Source: Lactuca virosa (lineage: Eukaryota; Streptophyta; Magnoliopsida; Asterales; Asteraceae). Taken from it: a DNA stretch of 64,000 nt. This document shows positions 1 to 8,469 of the stretch, one piece after another; position 1 is the stretch's first letter, and each line of letters opens with the position of its first letter. The notes under the pieces are model-generated. The model was given only the letters and a program-made list of their open reading frames with translations. It had not been told where the DNA came from and ran no database searches. The position numbers were made by a program, and so were the translations under genes. The stretch is taken from assembly GCA_928212115.1 (NCBI GenBank), contig CAKMRJ010005412.1, forward strand, positions 252,112,484 through 252,176,483. Direction: 5' to 3'.

Positions 1-516
1 TTTGAGGCTTTGGTCGACATACAACAGCATGCTTCTAGGGACACTTAGCTAGTACTAAGATAAAGAAATGTATACCTGTCCCAGCTCCATCATTTGAATG
101 ATCGATGATACCTTTCAGTGATATTTTTGGAATTTTTGACTTTAATGAAAAGCAACATAAACAAAAAAAATATATATATTTTTGGAGTTTATAAATTTTC
201 TGAAAGAGAATTAAAAACAGAAAGGAAAATATTTTTGATTTTTATGAGTTTTCTGAAAAAGAATTAAAAACAGAAAGGAAACTATTTTTGATTTTTATGA
301 ATTTTCTGAAAAAGAATTAAAACAGAAAGGAAAATATTTTTGATTTTTATGAATAGAAACGAAGAACATAAAATTAATTACTGGAAAAGGTAGTGTACAA
401 AAGATACAACCGAAACTCCACCATGAGATATGAGGTGAAATAGACCGAGCCTTCGGTTCCCGAAAAATCCGGACCCGAAATAGACCGAGCGTTCGCTCTA
501 TTTCGCTTTCCAACTT
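1..516 (-). other. Non-coding tail after SIRE-like pol
   Basis: This stretch follows the RNase H stop of the SIRE-like element. I see no LTR terminus, polypurine tract or conserved protein in it. It holds a three-copy 53-bp repeat (196-353) and a short repeated block around 430-510 containing two copies of GAAATAGACCGAGC. SIRE elements often have a long region between pol and the 3' LTR, which would explain it. Confidence 0.5.
196..353. repeat. 53-bp tandem repeat, 3 copies
   Basis: The string TTTTCTGAAA recurs at 196, 249 and 302, a constant 53-bp step, each followed by an A-rich block and TATTTTTGATTTTTAT. The copies differ by only a few bases. It lies in the post-pol region of the SIRE-like element. 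Confidence 0.85.
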
Positions 517-1293
517 TTAATGAGGCGAAAGCGATTTCGGTACTGACTCAACTTCCATCATTCCTAAGCCTTGTAAAATCTTGTTAAAGCTTGCTTCCGG
601 TAAGGCTTTTGTAAAGATGTCAGCTAGTTGATCAGTGGTTCGAACAAAATGGACTTCAACATTACCATCCTCCACATGATCCTTGATGAAATGATACCTC
701 AGTGCTATATGTTTTGTTTTTGAGTGTTGCACTGGATTGTGACATATCCTTATTGTGCTTTCAGAGTCACAATACAAGGGGATTTTCTTCATGTTCAGGC
801 CATAGTCTCTTAGTTGACTTTGTATCCATATGACATGTGAGGTACAAGACGCTGCAGCTATGTATTCGGCTTCGGCTGTGGAGAGAGACACACATGTTTG
901 CTTCTTTAATTGCCATCTAACGGTTTTTCCATCAAGAAACTGACACCCGCCAATTGTGCTCTTTCGGTCCAGTCCACATCCACCCAGATCGGCATCAGAT
1001 AATGCTTGTACGAAGAATCCTGATTTCGCCGGGTACCATAAACCGAGAGATGAGTTTCGCTTCAGATATCGAAAAATATTCTTCACAACCATCATGTGAG
1101 GTTCGCGTGGATTAGCTTGAAACCTGGCACAATAACAGATAGAAAACATTATGTCTGGTCTACTAGCTGTTAGATACATTAAAGACCCAATCATTTGGCG
1201 ATAGAGGGTCATATCAGCAGCCGGTTTTTCCAGAGAAGGTGTTAACTTCGTGCCAAACGCCATAGGAACCTTCACTTTTGACTCTCCCATCAT
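517..1293 (-). pseudogene. Copia RNase H and end of RT (SIRE-like)
   Basis: This 258-codon frame holds the RT connection (TASRPDIMF) and the RNase H domain. RNase H degrades the RNA of the RNA-DNA hybrid during reverse transcription. Visible landmarks are the SDAD motif, STAEAEY with its catalytic Glu, and YCDSES with an Asp. The usually acidic position in TKHID is Ala here (TKHIA). The frame ends with a normal stop at 517. It is out of frame with the RT segment to its right, so the polyprotein is frameshifted between 1294 and 1356. Confidence 0.85.
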
Positions 1294-1356
1294 TCCAAAC
1301 TTGGCTAGTAAGGTCTTGGTGTAAGCCTCTTGATTAATAAAAATGCCTTTGGGTCC

Positions 1357-2061
1357 CTATCTAATATTCAAGCCAAGGAAAAAGTTAATCGGACCCATTG
1401 AACTCATCTCAAACTTAGTCTCCATCAACTTCCTAAATTCAGCTGTCAAGCCAGGATTCGTGGAACCGAAGATGATATCATCGACATAAATTTGGACGAT
1501 CATAAGGTGGTCACCTTCTTTCTTACGAAAGAAGGTTGGGTCAACCGAACCTTGTTTAAATTTAGACATTTTTAGAAATCGAGTAAGTGTTTCATACCAT
1601 GCCCTAGGAGCTTGCTTCAAACCATAAACAGCCTTGTCCAGAATGTAGCAATGATCTGGATACTTTTCGTTCACAAAAACAGGTGGTTGCTCTACGTACA
1701 CCGTCTCTTCTAATTCTCCATTTAAGAATGCACACTTGACATCCATTTGGTATACATCAAAGTTCTTATGATCAACATAGGCCAGAAAGATTCGTACCGA
1801 TTCTAATCTTGCTACTGGAGCGAAGGTCTCTTCGTAGTCTATTCCTTCTTCCTGACAATATCCCTTCACTACCTGCCTTGCTTTATTACGAATCACATTC
1901 CCTTCTTTGTCCATCTTGTTTCTGAAAACCCACTTCAATCCAACCACAGATGCATCCTTTGGTGTAGGAATCAGTCTCCATACTTTGTTTCGCTCAAATT
2001 CATTGAGTTCGTCTTGCATTGCCTGTACCCAATCAGAGTGATGGTTCAACTTTGGAGACAA
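1357..2061 (-). pseudogene. Copia reverse transcriptase (SIRE-like)
   Basis: The 234-residue frame is the core of a copia reverse transcriptase, which copies element RNA into DNA inside the virus-like particle. It shows WVFRNKMD, a QMDVKCAFLNG block around the first catalytic Asp, YGLKQAPRAWY, and the catalytic YVDD at about residues 192-195. The active-site residues look intact, but the frame is cut off from integrase upstream and RNase H downstream by frameshifts. It is a fragment of a dead element, not a functional gene. Confidence 0.88.
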
Positions 2062-2095
2062 ACGAATTAAACATGCAAAATTCCACTTGAGAGAA

Positions 2096-2830
2096 TTATG
2101 CAGTTTGTTTCACTTTCAGTTGAGAACGTGTGAGAACTCTTTCTGATGATTCACCAATGATTTGGGTTTTTGGATGATCTTTTGTCCATTTGGTGAGGGG
2201 AGGGTAATTTGGATCATAGGAGGGATCCAGTTCAACATTTACTTCTTCTTCGAATTCTGACGGTGTATCATCATCTTCATCATTTGTATTGACATGCTCC
2301 CCCTCGAATGATGAAACAGTTTCGGCTTCAGGCTCAGAATTCTCCCCCTCGATTGGACGTTCATTGGATATGGTGGTTGATGGATTCTCCCCCTCGATAG
2401 TGGAATGGGAAGATTCTTGAAATCCACTTGAACTTGAGGGTTCACTTTCCATGATTTTAGCAGCTTCGTCAATTACCTTCTTCAGATTATCTACTTTGTT
2501 GTCAGCCGCTTTCGCTTCAGAGAGAATAGTTGTCTCTGGTTCATCAAAGAGCTTCACATATTCTTCAAATAAGTTGGAAATGGGAATCGAGACTTGACCA
2601 GTTTGAAGAAAGATTTCATCCATTGGTTCTTTTCTTGGTGTGAGTTTCTTCACGTAGTTATCATCAAACGACATGTAATATGTTTCTTCAATCTTCTTCG
2701 AGCGTTTGTTCAGAACCCTGTATGCTTTTGAAGTAAGCAAATACCCAAGAAAAATTCCTTCGTCTGCCTTCACATCAAACTTGTTTCGGTTCTCTTTAGA
2801 ATTAAAGATAAAGCATCTTGAACCGAACAC
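2096..2830 (-). pseudogene. Copia integrase C-terminal and linker region
   Basis: This 244-residue frame begins with the conserved stretch that follows the copia integrase core (F-G-S-R-C-F, then FLGYLLTSKAYRV). It continues into a long acidic, Ser/Glu-rich linker rich in EGE repeats that leads to RT. The linker composition is typical of SIRE-like polyproteins. It is separated from the integrase core to the right by a frameshift near 2830-2915. Confidence 0.75.
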
Positions 2831-2914
2831 ATGGAAAAACTTGACGTTAGGCTTGCGGTTGTTCAGAATTTCATAAGGAGTTATTGAGAATCGCTTGTTG
2901 AGTAAAGACCGTTT

Positions 2915-3465
2915 CTAGGTGTAGCAAGCAGCGGCAATAGCATCAGCCCAGAAATACAGGGGCAACGAAGCGAAGCTGAGCATGGTTCGGGCTGCTTCAT
3001 ACAACGAGCGGTTTCGCCTTTCAACGACCCCATTTTGTTGTGGAGTATAGGGAGCAGAGAAATTGTGAGACACTCCCTTTTCAGCAAGAAATTCTTCAAA
3101 CACTTGGTTTTTGAATTCCAACCCATTGTCGCTGCGAATGTTTCTAACAACCTTTCGGAGCTGAAGCTCTACTTGCTTTATGAAGACTTTGAGCTTGGGC
3201 GTTGCTTCTGATTTCTGTTTAAGAAAGAAAACCCAGGTGAAACAAGAAAAATCATCAACGATGACAAGTATATATTTGTTACCACCGATGCTTTCAATAG
3301 ACGAAGGTCCACACATATCAATATGTAGGAGCTCAAGTGGTTCGATGATCTTTGTGTTAACACGATTTGGATGACTTTTCCTGCTTTGCTTTCCCATTTC
3401 ACATGCAGCACACAAATGTTCCTTGTCAAACTTGATAAGTGGAAGTCCTCACACATGATCACCAA
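2915..3465 (-). pseudogene. Copia integrase core (DDE)
   Basis: The frame ending at 2915 holds an rve-type integrase core, the enzyme that inserts element cDNA into the genome. Residues of the catalytic triad are visible at about D33 (LLHIDMCGP), D96 (IRSDNGLEF) and E132 (QNGVVERRNR), with 35 residues between the second Asp and Glu as expected. The C-A-A-C at the start is the end of the zinc-binding GAG-pre-integrase region, which continues in another frame up to about 3465. That frameshift shows the element is inactive. Confidence 0.88.
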
Positions 3466-3581
3466 GAACTAGCTTGTTGATGTCTTTGAAGTTGAGGTGC
3501 GAGAGCCTTCGGTGCCATAGCCAACTTTTGTTAGAATGTGCTTTCATTAGTATGCATACAGATGGCTTCCCTCGTATTGGA

Positions 3582-3950
3582 TTAAGGTTCAATGGATACA
3601 TTTCGCCTTTTTCTTTGAGATTTCAGCAGAACATTCTTGGTCTTCTTTTCTATTATTTCTGACCCTTCATCATCGAACGAAACCTTCAGTCCTGTTCGCA
3701 CCACCAGTTGTGAGACACTGATGAGATTGTGTTGTAAGCCTTCTACATATGCCACCTTTCTGATCGAGAAATCTCCATTTGTGATCATTCCATATCCTTT
3801 TATTGTGCCAAAAGAATTGTTTCCATACTTGACACATCCACCATCCTTTAGAGCCCGAAACTCCCGTAGCTCTTCCCTTCTCATTGTCATGTGACGTGAG
3901 CAGCCACTGTCAATATACCATTCATCATCGAACTGATCGTCACGAATAAC
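3582..3950 (-). pseudogene. Copia protease region with YIDSGC
   Basis: On the minus strand near 3895-3930 the reading WYIDSGCSRHM is the aspartic protease active site (D-S-G), which processes the Gag-Pol polyprotein. The same frame continues down to 3582 through GYGMITNG and LISVSQL, sequence that normally links protease to the GAG-pre-integrase domain. A stop lies a few codons upstream near 3955, breaking the join to gag. Confidence 0.8.
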
Positions 3951-3959
3951 CTACAAAAA

Positions 3960-4431
3960 TTAAGCAGATTTAGGAACCCAAAGTTTCTTGCATCCTTGTG
4001 AGCCTTTTACAGAACAGGGAATAGTAAGAGAAGAATCAACCAAAAAAGATCGTTTTATTAAGGTGGTTTCATATTTTCTTTTAATAGTGAAAACTTTGAT
4101 TTTGTTAGCTTTTGTTTCTTTAACTTCAGACTTTGGTATTTTGTTCTTATTGTTCACAAACTTACGGTCCTGTTTCCTAGAGTTAACAGACATTTTCTTT
4201 GTCTTGTTTTCATCTTCCGAGACTAGCTTCCCTTTTCCCTTTATATCCACTTTTAGATTTTTCTTTGAGTGAGAGGGATGAGTTTTAGGAGTGAAACCTA
4301 GCTTTAGGTTCTTTCCGTATGAAGATGGAGAACCGAAACCACTCTTTTGGTTTCGTTTGCTTCCATTTTGGGAGCCGAAACTACTCTTTCGGTTCGCTTT
4401 ACTGCAGGAATGGCATTGAGTACAAGGAGTA
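3960..4431 (-). pseudogene. Basic Gag-protease linker, left of insertion
   Basis: This frame is rich in Lys, Ser and Asn and low in hydrophobic residues, as is common for the linker between the SIRE-like gag zinc knuckle and protease. It runs directly into the insertion point of SL1 at 4432; the interrupted sequence resumes at 14871. I recognise no domain. The assignment rests on position and composition. Confidence 0.6.
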
Positions 4432-4494
4432 TGTAACACCTGGTATCAGAAAGGCCAAGAAAGGAAGGAAAAACCCTAAGTCAAAAGGGGGTCA

Positions 4495-4592
4495 ACTCGT
4501 CGAGTCAAAGGAAGAACTCGACGAGTCGGAGCGGGATCCGGGTGCAAGATTAAATGACCGACTCGACGAGTCGGAGAGTGGACTCGGCGAGT
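4495..4592. promoter_or_regulatory. CG-N-CG palindromes upstream of SL1 TATA
   Basis: Four copies of an 11-bp odd palindrome sit at 4495-4505 (ACTCGTCGAGT), 4516-4526 and 4561-4571 (ACTCGACGAGT) and 4582-4592 (ACTCGGCGAGT). The arms ACTCG/CGAGT are invariant and only the centre base changes. They end about 40 bp before the TATA-like box. A protein-binding role is inference. Confidence 0.8.
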
Positions 4593-4634
4593 CAGTTCTG
4601 GGTTAGGAAGCCCTAATTTTGGGACTTGGTACCC

Positions 4635-4641
4635 TATTTAA
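4635..4641 (+). promoter_or_regulatory. TATA-like box of SL1
   Basis: TATTTAA lies about 200 bp inside the LTR and is followed by a pyrimidine-rich, ACCC-containing transcribed-leader-like stretch. Its place after the U3 palindromes matches TATA boxes in the other LTRs of the window. Confidence 0.55.
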
Positions 4642-5193
4642 GCATCTTATTCTTTTCCCTAGGGTTCATTACAGCCTCTCTCGTCCAGAACCCAAAACCC
4701 TAGCCACCCAACTCCATTGTGTGAGCTTGTGAGAAGATTAAGGGCCTTAGAGTGCATCTTGTAAGCTTTGAGAGAAAGGAGAAAGGAAGGAAGAGTAGAT
4801 CCAGCCTCCATATTGTCTTGGCAACTGTTAGGAGGTAAAAAGGATGAACCTTGAGCTTTCAATTGATAGATCCCCTTTCTATCTTGCCTTTTGTCACAAT
4901 TGGATCATTTCCAAGTAGAATCCGAGTATTAAGCCTTTGAGGATGGATTGGACAACAGATATGGACACTTTTGAGCTCTAGAAGCTCAAAGTTGTTGGCT
5001 TTATCCAGCTAAGGTCCCATTTCATGACCTAGGCCTTCATTGTAGCTTGGATTAAGTGTTCTAGCCTCATAACACCTTGCATGCACGTAAAGTTAGCAAC
5101 TTTACATGCAATGCTAGCATTAGGAGTCCATATCTATGAGTTGGAAGTGTTGGAATAGACTGTAATCGACATAATAAAGATGTATTAAGGTGG

Positions 5194-5619
5194 ACTCGAC
5201 GAGTCCATTCATGGACTCGGCGTGTCGGGTCGCAAACCCAAACCCTTCTGTTATGATTCGGATCAGGGATTGGAGTTAGTGAAGGATTCAGCCAGACTGA
5301 GTCCGTAATGGACATGAAGATCATAGTACTCGACGAGTTCGAGGAGGAACTCGGCGAGTCCAAGACAATCTCCTTAGTTATGAAGATGAACTCGACGAGT
5401 TGTTCATACAACTCGGCGAGTCATGGCCTAGATATTCATACGATGATGATGAACTCGGCGAATTCAAGGATGAACTCGGCGAGTCGGTTGAAGATAGTCC
5501 CGAAGTGTTAGATGAAGGAGAACTCGTCGAGTTCTCGCTAGACTCGACGAGTGGAGTCGGGGTTGTTTTGGGATTTGAGGAACATGGACTCGGCGAGTTG
5601 GCAGAACAACTCGACGAGT
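5194..5619. repeat. Second palindrome array of SL1, 13 copies
   Basis: Thirteen copies of the ACTCG-N-CGAGT palindrome, two with one altered base in the right arm, start at 5194, 5215, 5328, 5349, 5390, 5411, 5453, 5474, 5522, 5542, 5588 and 5609, plus a degenerate partner nearby. Many are in pairs about 20-21 bp apart, two helical turns. Centre bases are A, G or T. Confidence 0.8.
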
Positions 5620-5635
5620 CGAGTCAACTGGAAGG

Positions 5636-5694
5636 TTGACTTTGACCAGGACTTTGACCTTGAGAAGGACTTGACCAGAGTTGACCTAGTTGAC
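5636..5694 (+). promoter_or_regulatory. W-box (TTGAC) cluster in SL1
   Basis: Six TTGAC cores, four of them TTGACC, lie in 59 bp directly after the palindrome array. TTGAC[C/T] is the known binding core of plant WRKY factors. Equivalent six-fold clusters occur at 23370-23422 and 49923-49973. Function here is inferred. Confidence 0.6.
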
Positions 5695-5815
5695 TACTGG
5701 GGGACAGTTAGGCTAAGTTTTATTATTGGTATTGGTAGCTCGGGGAGCTAGAGGAGCAGCGGTTCAAAGAGTTGTCGGATAGCGGCCAGAGGGTTATCAG
5801 CAGAGTTCAGCAGTG

Positions 5816-5824
5816 CAGGTGAGT
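5816..5824 (+). other. Splice-donor-like CAG/GTGAGT in SL1
   Basis: CAG followed by GTGAGT matches the plant 5' splice-site consensus very well. It is followed by CTCCTCAC, so it can also form a GTGAG/CTCAC hairpin. The matching acceptor-like TTTCAG/GT ends at 14646, after a block containing ACTAAGCTT. E1 sits inside this interval. The same pair recurs in several other LTRs here. Confidence 0.5.
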
Positions 5825-6242
5825 CTCCTCACTGTGTGCATGGGTCTACGGCCACAATGCCGGCCCATTATGTTTATGCTTATAGTTATGTGTCGTAAGA
5901 AGACCCGGGGGTTAGCCCTAGGCACTTATTGTGAATTGTTCGGATTTAGATCCGTTACCGGGGTTAGCCTGATGCAGTTTATTTGTTCCGGATTTTGGTC
6001 CGATGCCGGGTGGTACCCGAGGCAGTAGTGGATGTGTAGTTATACTTGGTGTCTTTGTGATACTTGTATGTTCCTGGTAGGGAGGTGAGTCGGGCGAGGT
6101 CCCGTATCTCATCACTAGCCGAGTATGGACGGGGATCCGTATCTCATTAGTAACAGTGCAGGGGTGAGGCCCGAGTTAGGAGGGAGGTGACTGTGGGCGG
6201 GGGCCCGTAGCTCACTATCAGTAAGAGCATGGCTGGGGTTCC

Positions 6243-6384
6243 TGTTGGATTAGGTGTCTAAGCCCATAACTATAATTGGTATGTACTTGAATTGATAGCA
6301 GCACAATCCTTTTGGGTTGCCCTCAACCTAGCAACTGGACAAGGAAATTATGAAAGGAGAGATATTAATTTATAAGATTAATAA

Positions 6385-6450
<66 letters not shown>

Positions 6451-7152
6451 GATTTATTAATATGTTAATGGATTAATATATTAATTAGAAATCATTATGT
6501 TTAATTAATTGTTAGCCAGAAATTAATCAGAATTGATTTTGGGGTTAAAAGAATTGATTATAAAGTGCAGGGACTAGTTTGCAATTAACTGATAGTTGAA
6601 TGGAAGGATCCAGAACTCCCTTGGAAGGGGGTGGACGAAAACCCTAGGGGAAACCCTAGATAATTCGTCCAAGGGGTCCAAGATAAGGCCTTGGGTCTTG
6701 CTTAGGCCCTAAGCAAAGGATAACTAGGGTTTTCCCTAAACCCTAGTTCCCTCAACTATTTAAGGAGCCTCCTGGCTCACATTTTAGGGTACTCATTCTT
6801 TGGAAGAATACCTTGGCCGAAATTGCATACTCCCTCCCCTCTCTCTTCTTCTACTTTCCTTCTTGCTAGTCATTGGGTGTGATTCCATTAGAGGCATTAC
6901 ACTTGTGGTGCTAAAGCTTCCAAGATGATCAAGATCAAGATCAAGGGAATATCAATTATTTGCTATAACAATTGAAATGTATGTAAACCCTAAACCCTAG
7001 TTTGTTAATTTCGAAATTAGCCTCTCTCCTCTAGGGTTCTTGTTTTGCAATTCAAAGTTATATGTTCAATAGTTAAAACATAGATCCAAAGTAGGTTGCA
7101 TGTGAACTTAGGAATTGTTTTCTAGTTTATTTGTTTTACCTAAAACCCATCA
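6243..7152 (+). repeat. E1 5' LTR
   Basis: It begins TGTTGGATTAG and ends AACCCATCA, and is directly followed by the primer-binding site. It contains an (AT)n run at 6389-6447 and a TATTTAAGG promoter-like box near 6759. The telobox-like motif AAACCCTA occurs several times toward the 3' end, common in plant transcribed leaders. Confidence 0.95.
6389..6447. repeat. (AT)n microsatellite in E1 5' LTR
   Basis: An uninterrupted AT run of about 29 units. The 3' LTR copy (13530-13571) is about 18 bases shorter, which accounts for the whole length difference between the two LTRs (910 versus 892 bp). Confidence 0.95.
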
Positions 7153-7170
7153 GTGGTATCAGAGCCATTG
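7153..7170 (+). other. E1 primer-binding site
   Basis: TGGTATCAGAGCC starts at 7154, one base after the 5' LTR. It is complementary to the 3' end of plant initiator tRNA-Met, the usual primer for copia minus-strand synthesis. Confidence 0.92.
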
Positions 7171-8002
7171 TTTGTTTTAAATTGGATTGCTATAATTGTT
7201 GAATTGCAAATTAGGGTTTATAGCTATTAAACCCTAAAGGCCAAAATTTTGATTTCTAGGGTTTTGGATGAAAAGGGTTTTTCGAAAAACCCTAGCCTCC
7301 AAAGAACCCTAATCGAAATTAGGGTTAGGGTTTTGAAAACCCTAGCCTACTCCCTTGTGAATTTCGAAATATGCTAGAGGATAACTAGGGTTTCTTGTTT
7401 TGGATAATTGTTACTTAATTAGATTAATGGGATAATTATCCTTACCCTATTTTTCGAAATTTAGAGGGATAAGGATTAGGATTAAATTAATGGATTAATT
7501 TAATTAGATAATCCTTACAAGATTTAATAATTTGATTAATAGTTCATTAAAAGATAAATATTAAATCTAGTTAATTGGTTTATTTAAATTTAAATTTAAT
7601 AGCTTAAATTTCGAAATTTATAAACCCTTGAAGTTTTAAAATGTTTTAAAACACACCTTATATATATATTATAATTAAAAGTTTAATATTATATATGTAT
7701 AAGAATATGGTCTGTCAAATCGCTAGTATGCCTCATTCACGAAGCTAATCTATAAGGGGGGTATAAGGAAACTACCTATAAAATGGTAGTTGAATGGGTG
7801 TCCACTCTCACCCATCGCTTCCTTGATTAGTGGAGGGTCGTTAGCAGAACGGATTTGATAAGACAACTACTTCTCATTAAAAGTATAATGATATTAAAGA
7901 AAGTACTAGAACATTATTTTCAAAATCCCAACTCTAGTTACTTTAGGAAAAATGTGAAAAGTATGCTAATCCATGAAATTGCACATTATGCTTTATTGGT
8001 CG

Positions 8003-8115
8003 TTAGTGGAGCGTGTGTGGTTAACCAGCACACTAAAAGGCACTAATAAAGAGTAGTAATGGGTATCTCATAATTGTCATTTTGATGGAGCATGTGTGGT
8101 TTACCAGCACATCAA
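8003..8115 (+). other. E1 leader hairpins D1 and D2 (22-nt loops)
   Basis: D1: TTAGTG (8003-8008) pairs with CACTAA (8031-8036) around a 22-nt loop holding GGTTAACC. D2: TTGATG (8082-8087) pairs with CATCAA (8110-8115), also around exactly 22 nt, with GGTTTACC in the loop. The loops are nearly identical while both stem arms differ in a compensating way, as expected of conserved RNA structure. GGTTAACC is self-complementary, like the loops of retroviral dimer-initiation hairpins. Confidence 0.75.
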
Positions 8116-8174
8116 TAGTTAATGATAAAGACAATGAGGTTACCAAGCACATTTGCATGGTTATTCACATCTTG

Positions 8175-8371
8175 TTTGTGATCCTCGGCATCCCAGTCAC
8201 AAATAGAAGAACATAATCTGAGATTAAAACATGCCATTGAATAGTTTCAATGTATCTCAAAAGAATTAGGAATTTCACTTCGTTTGTTTCGTCTAATGGT
8301 GGAATTGGTGAATCGTCATTCACCTACCTTTATGAAATTTGCACTTGGATCTCGGCATCCCATTTCTAAGT
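8175..8371 (+). other. E1 leader hairpins C1 and C2 (15-nt loops)
   Basis: C1: TTTGTGA (8175-8181) pairs with TCACAAA (8197-8203) around the 15-nt loop TCCTCGGCATCCCAG. C2: 8343-8349 pairs with 8365-8371 (seven pairs, one G-U) around TCTCGGCATCCCATT. The CGGCATCCC core is kept although the stems are unrelated. C2 ends about 100 bases before the gag ATG. Confidence 0.75.
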
Positions 8372-8469
8372 TGTGAATCTTCATATTTGGATCCTAACCT
8401 TGACATTATATCTTTGGGTTATTCTATCAAGGTATCTTGAAATCTAACTAAAACTTTCTTTCTTTTCAG

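Larger units (their letters stand above)
7171..8469 (+). other. E1 untranslated leader
   Basis: About 1.3 kb of AT-rich leader lies between the primer-binding site and the gag start. Its last 750 bases are strongly conserved with E2 and E3, including GGAGGGTCGTTAG near 7824 and two pairs of hairpins (8003-8115, 8175-8371). No conserved protein is encoded. The conservation in a non-coding stretch suggests RNA function such as packaging or dimerisation. Confidence 0.75.

Noticed and set aside
5308..5751. Three overlapping plus-strand frames in SL1
   Set aside because: They follow the ACTCGACGAGT repeats in different frames, with no homology or start context.
6980..7010. Telomere-like AACCCTAAACCCTAG strings (also 14108-14125)
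   Set aside because: Only two units, inside E1 LTRs and next to other ACCC leader motifs; best seen as telobox-like leader sequence, not telomeric DNA.
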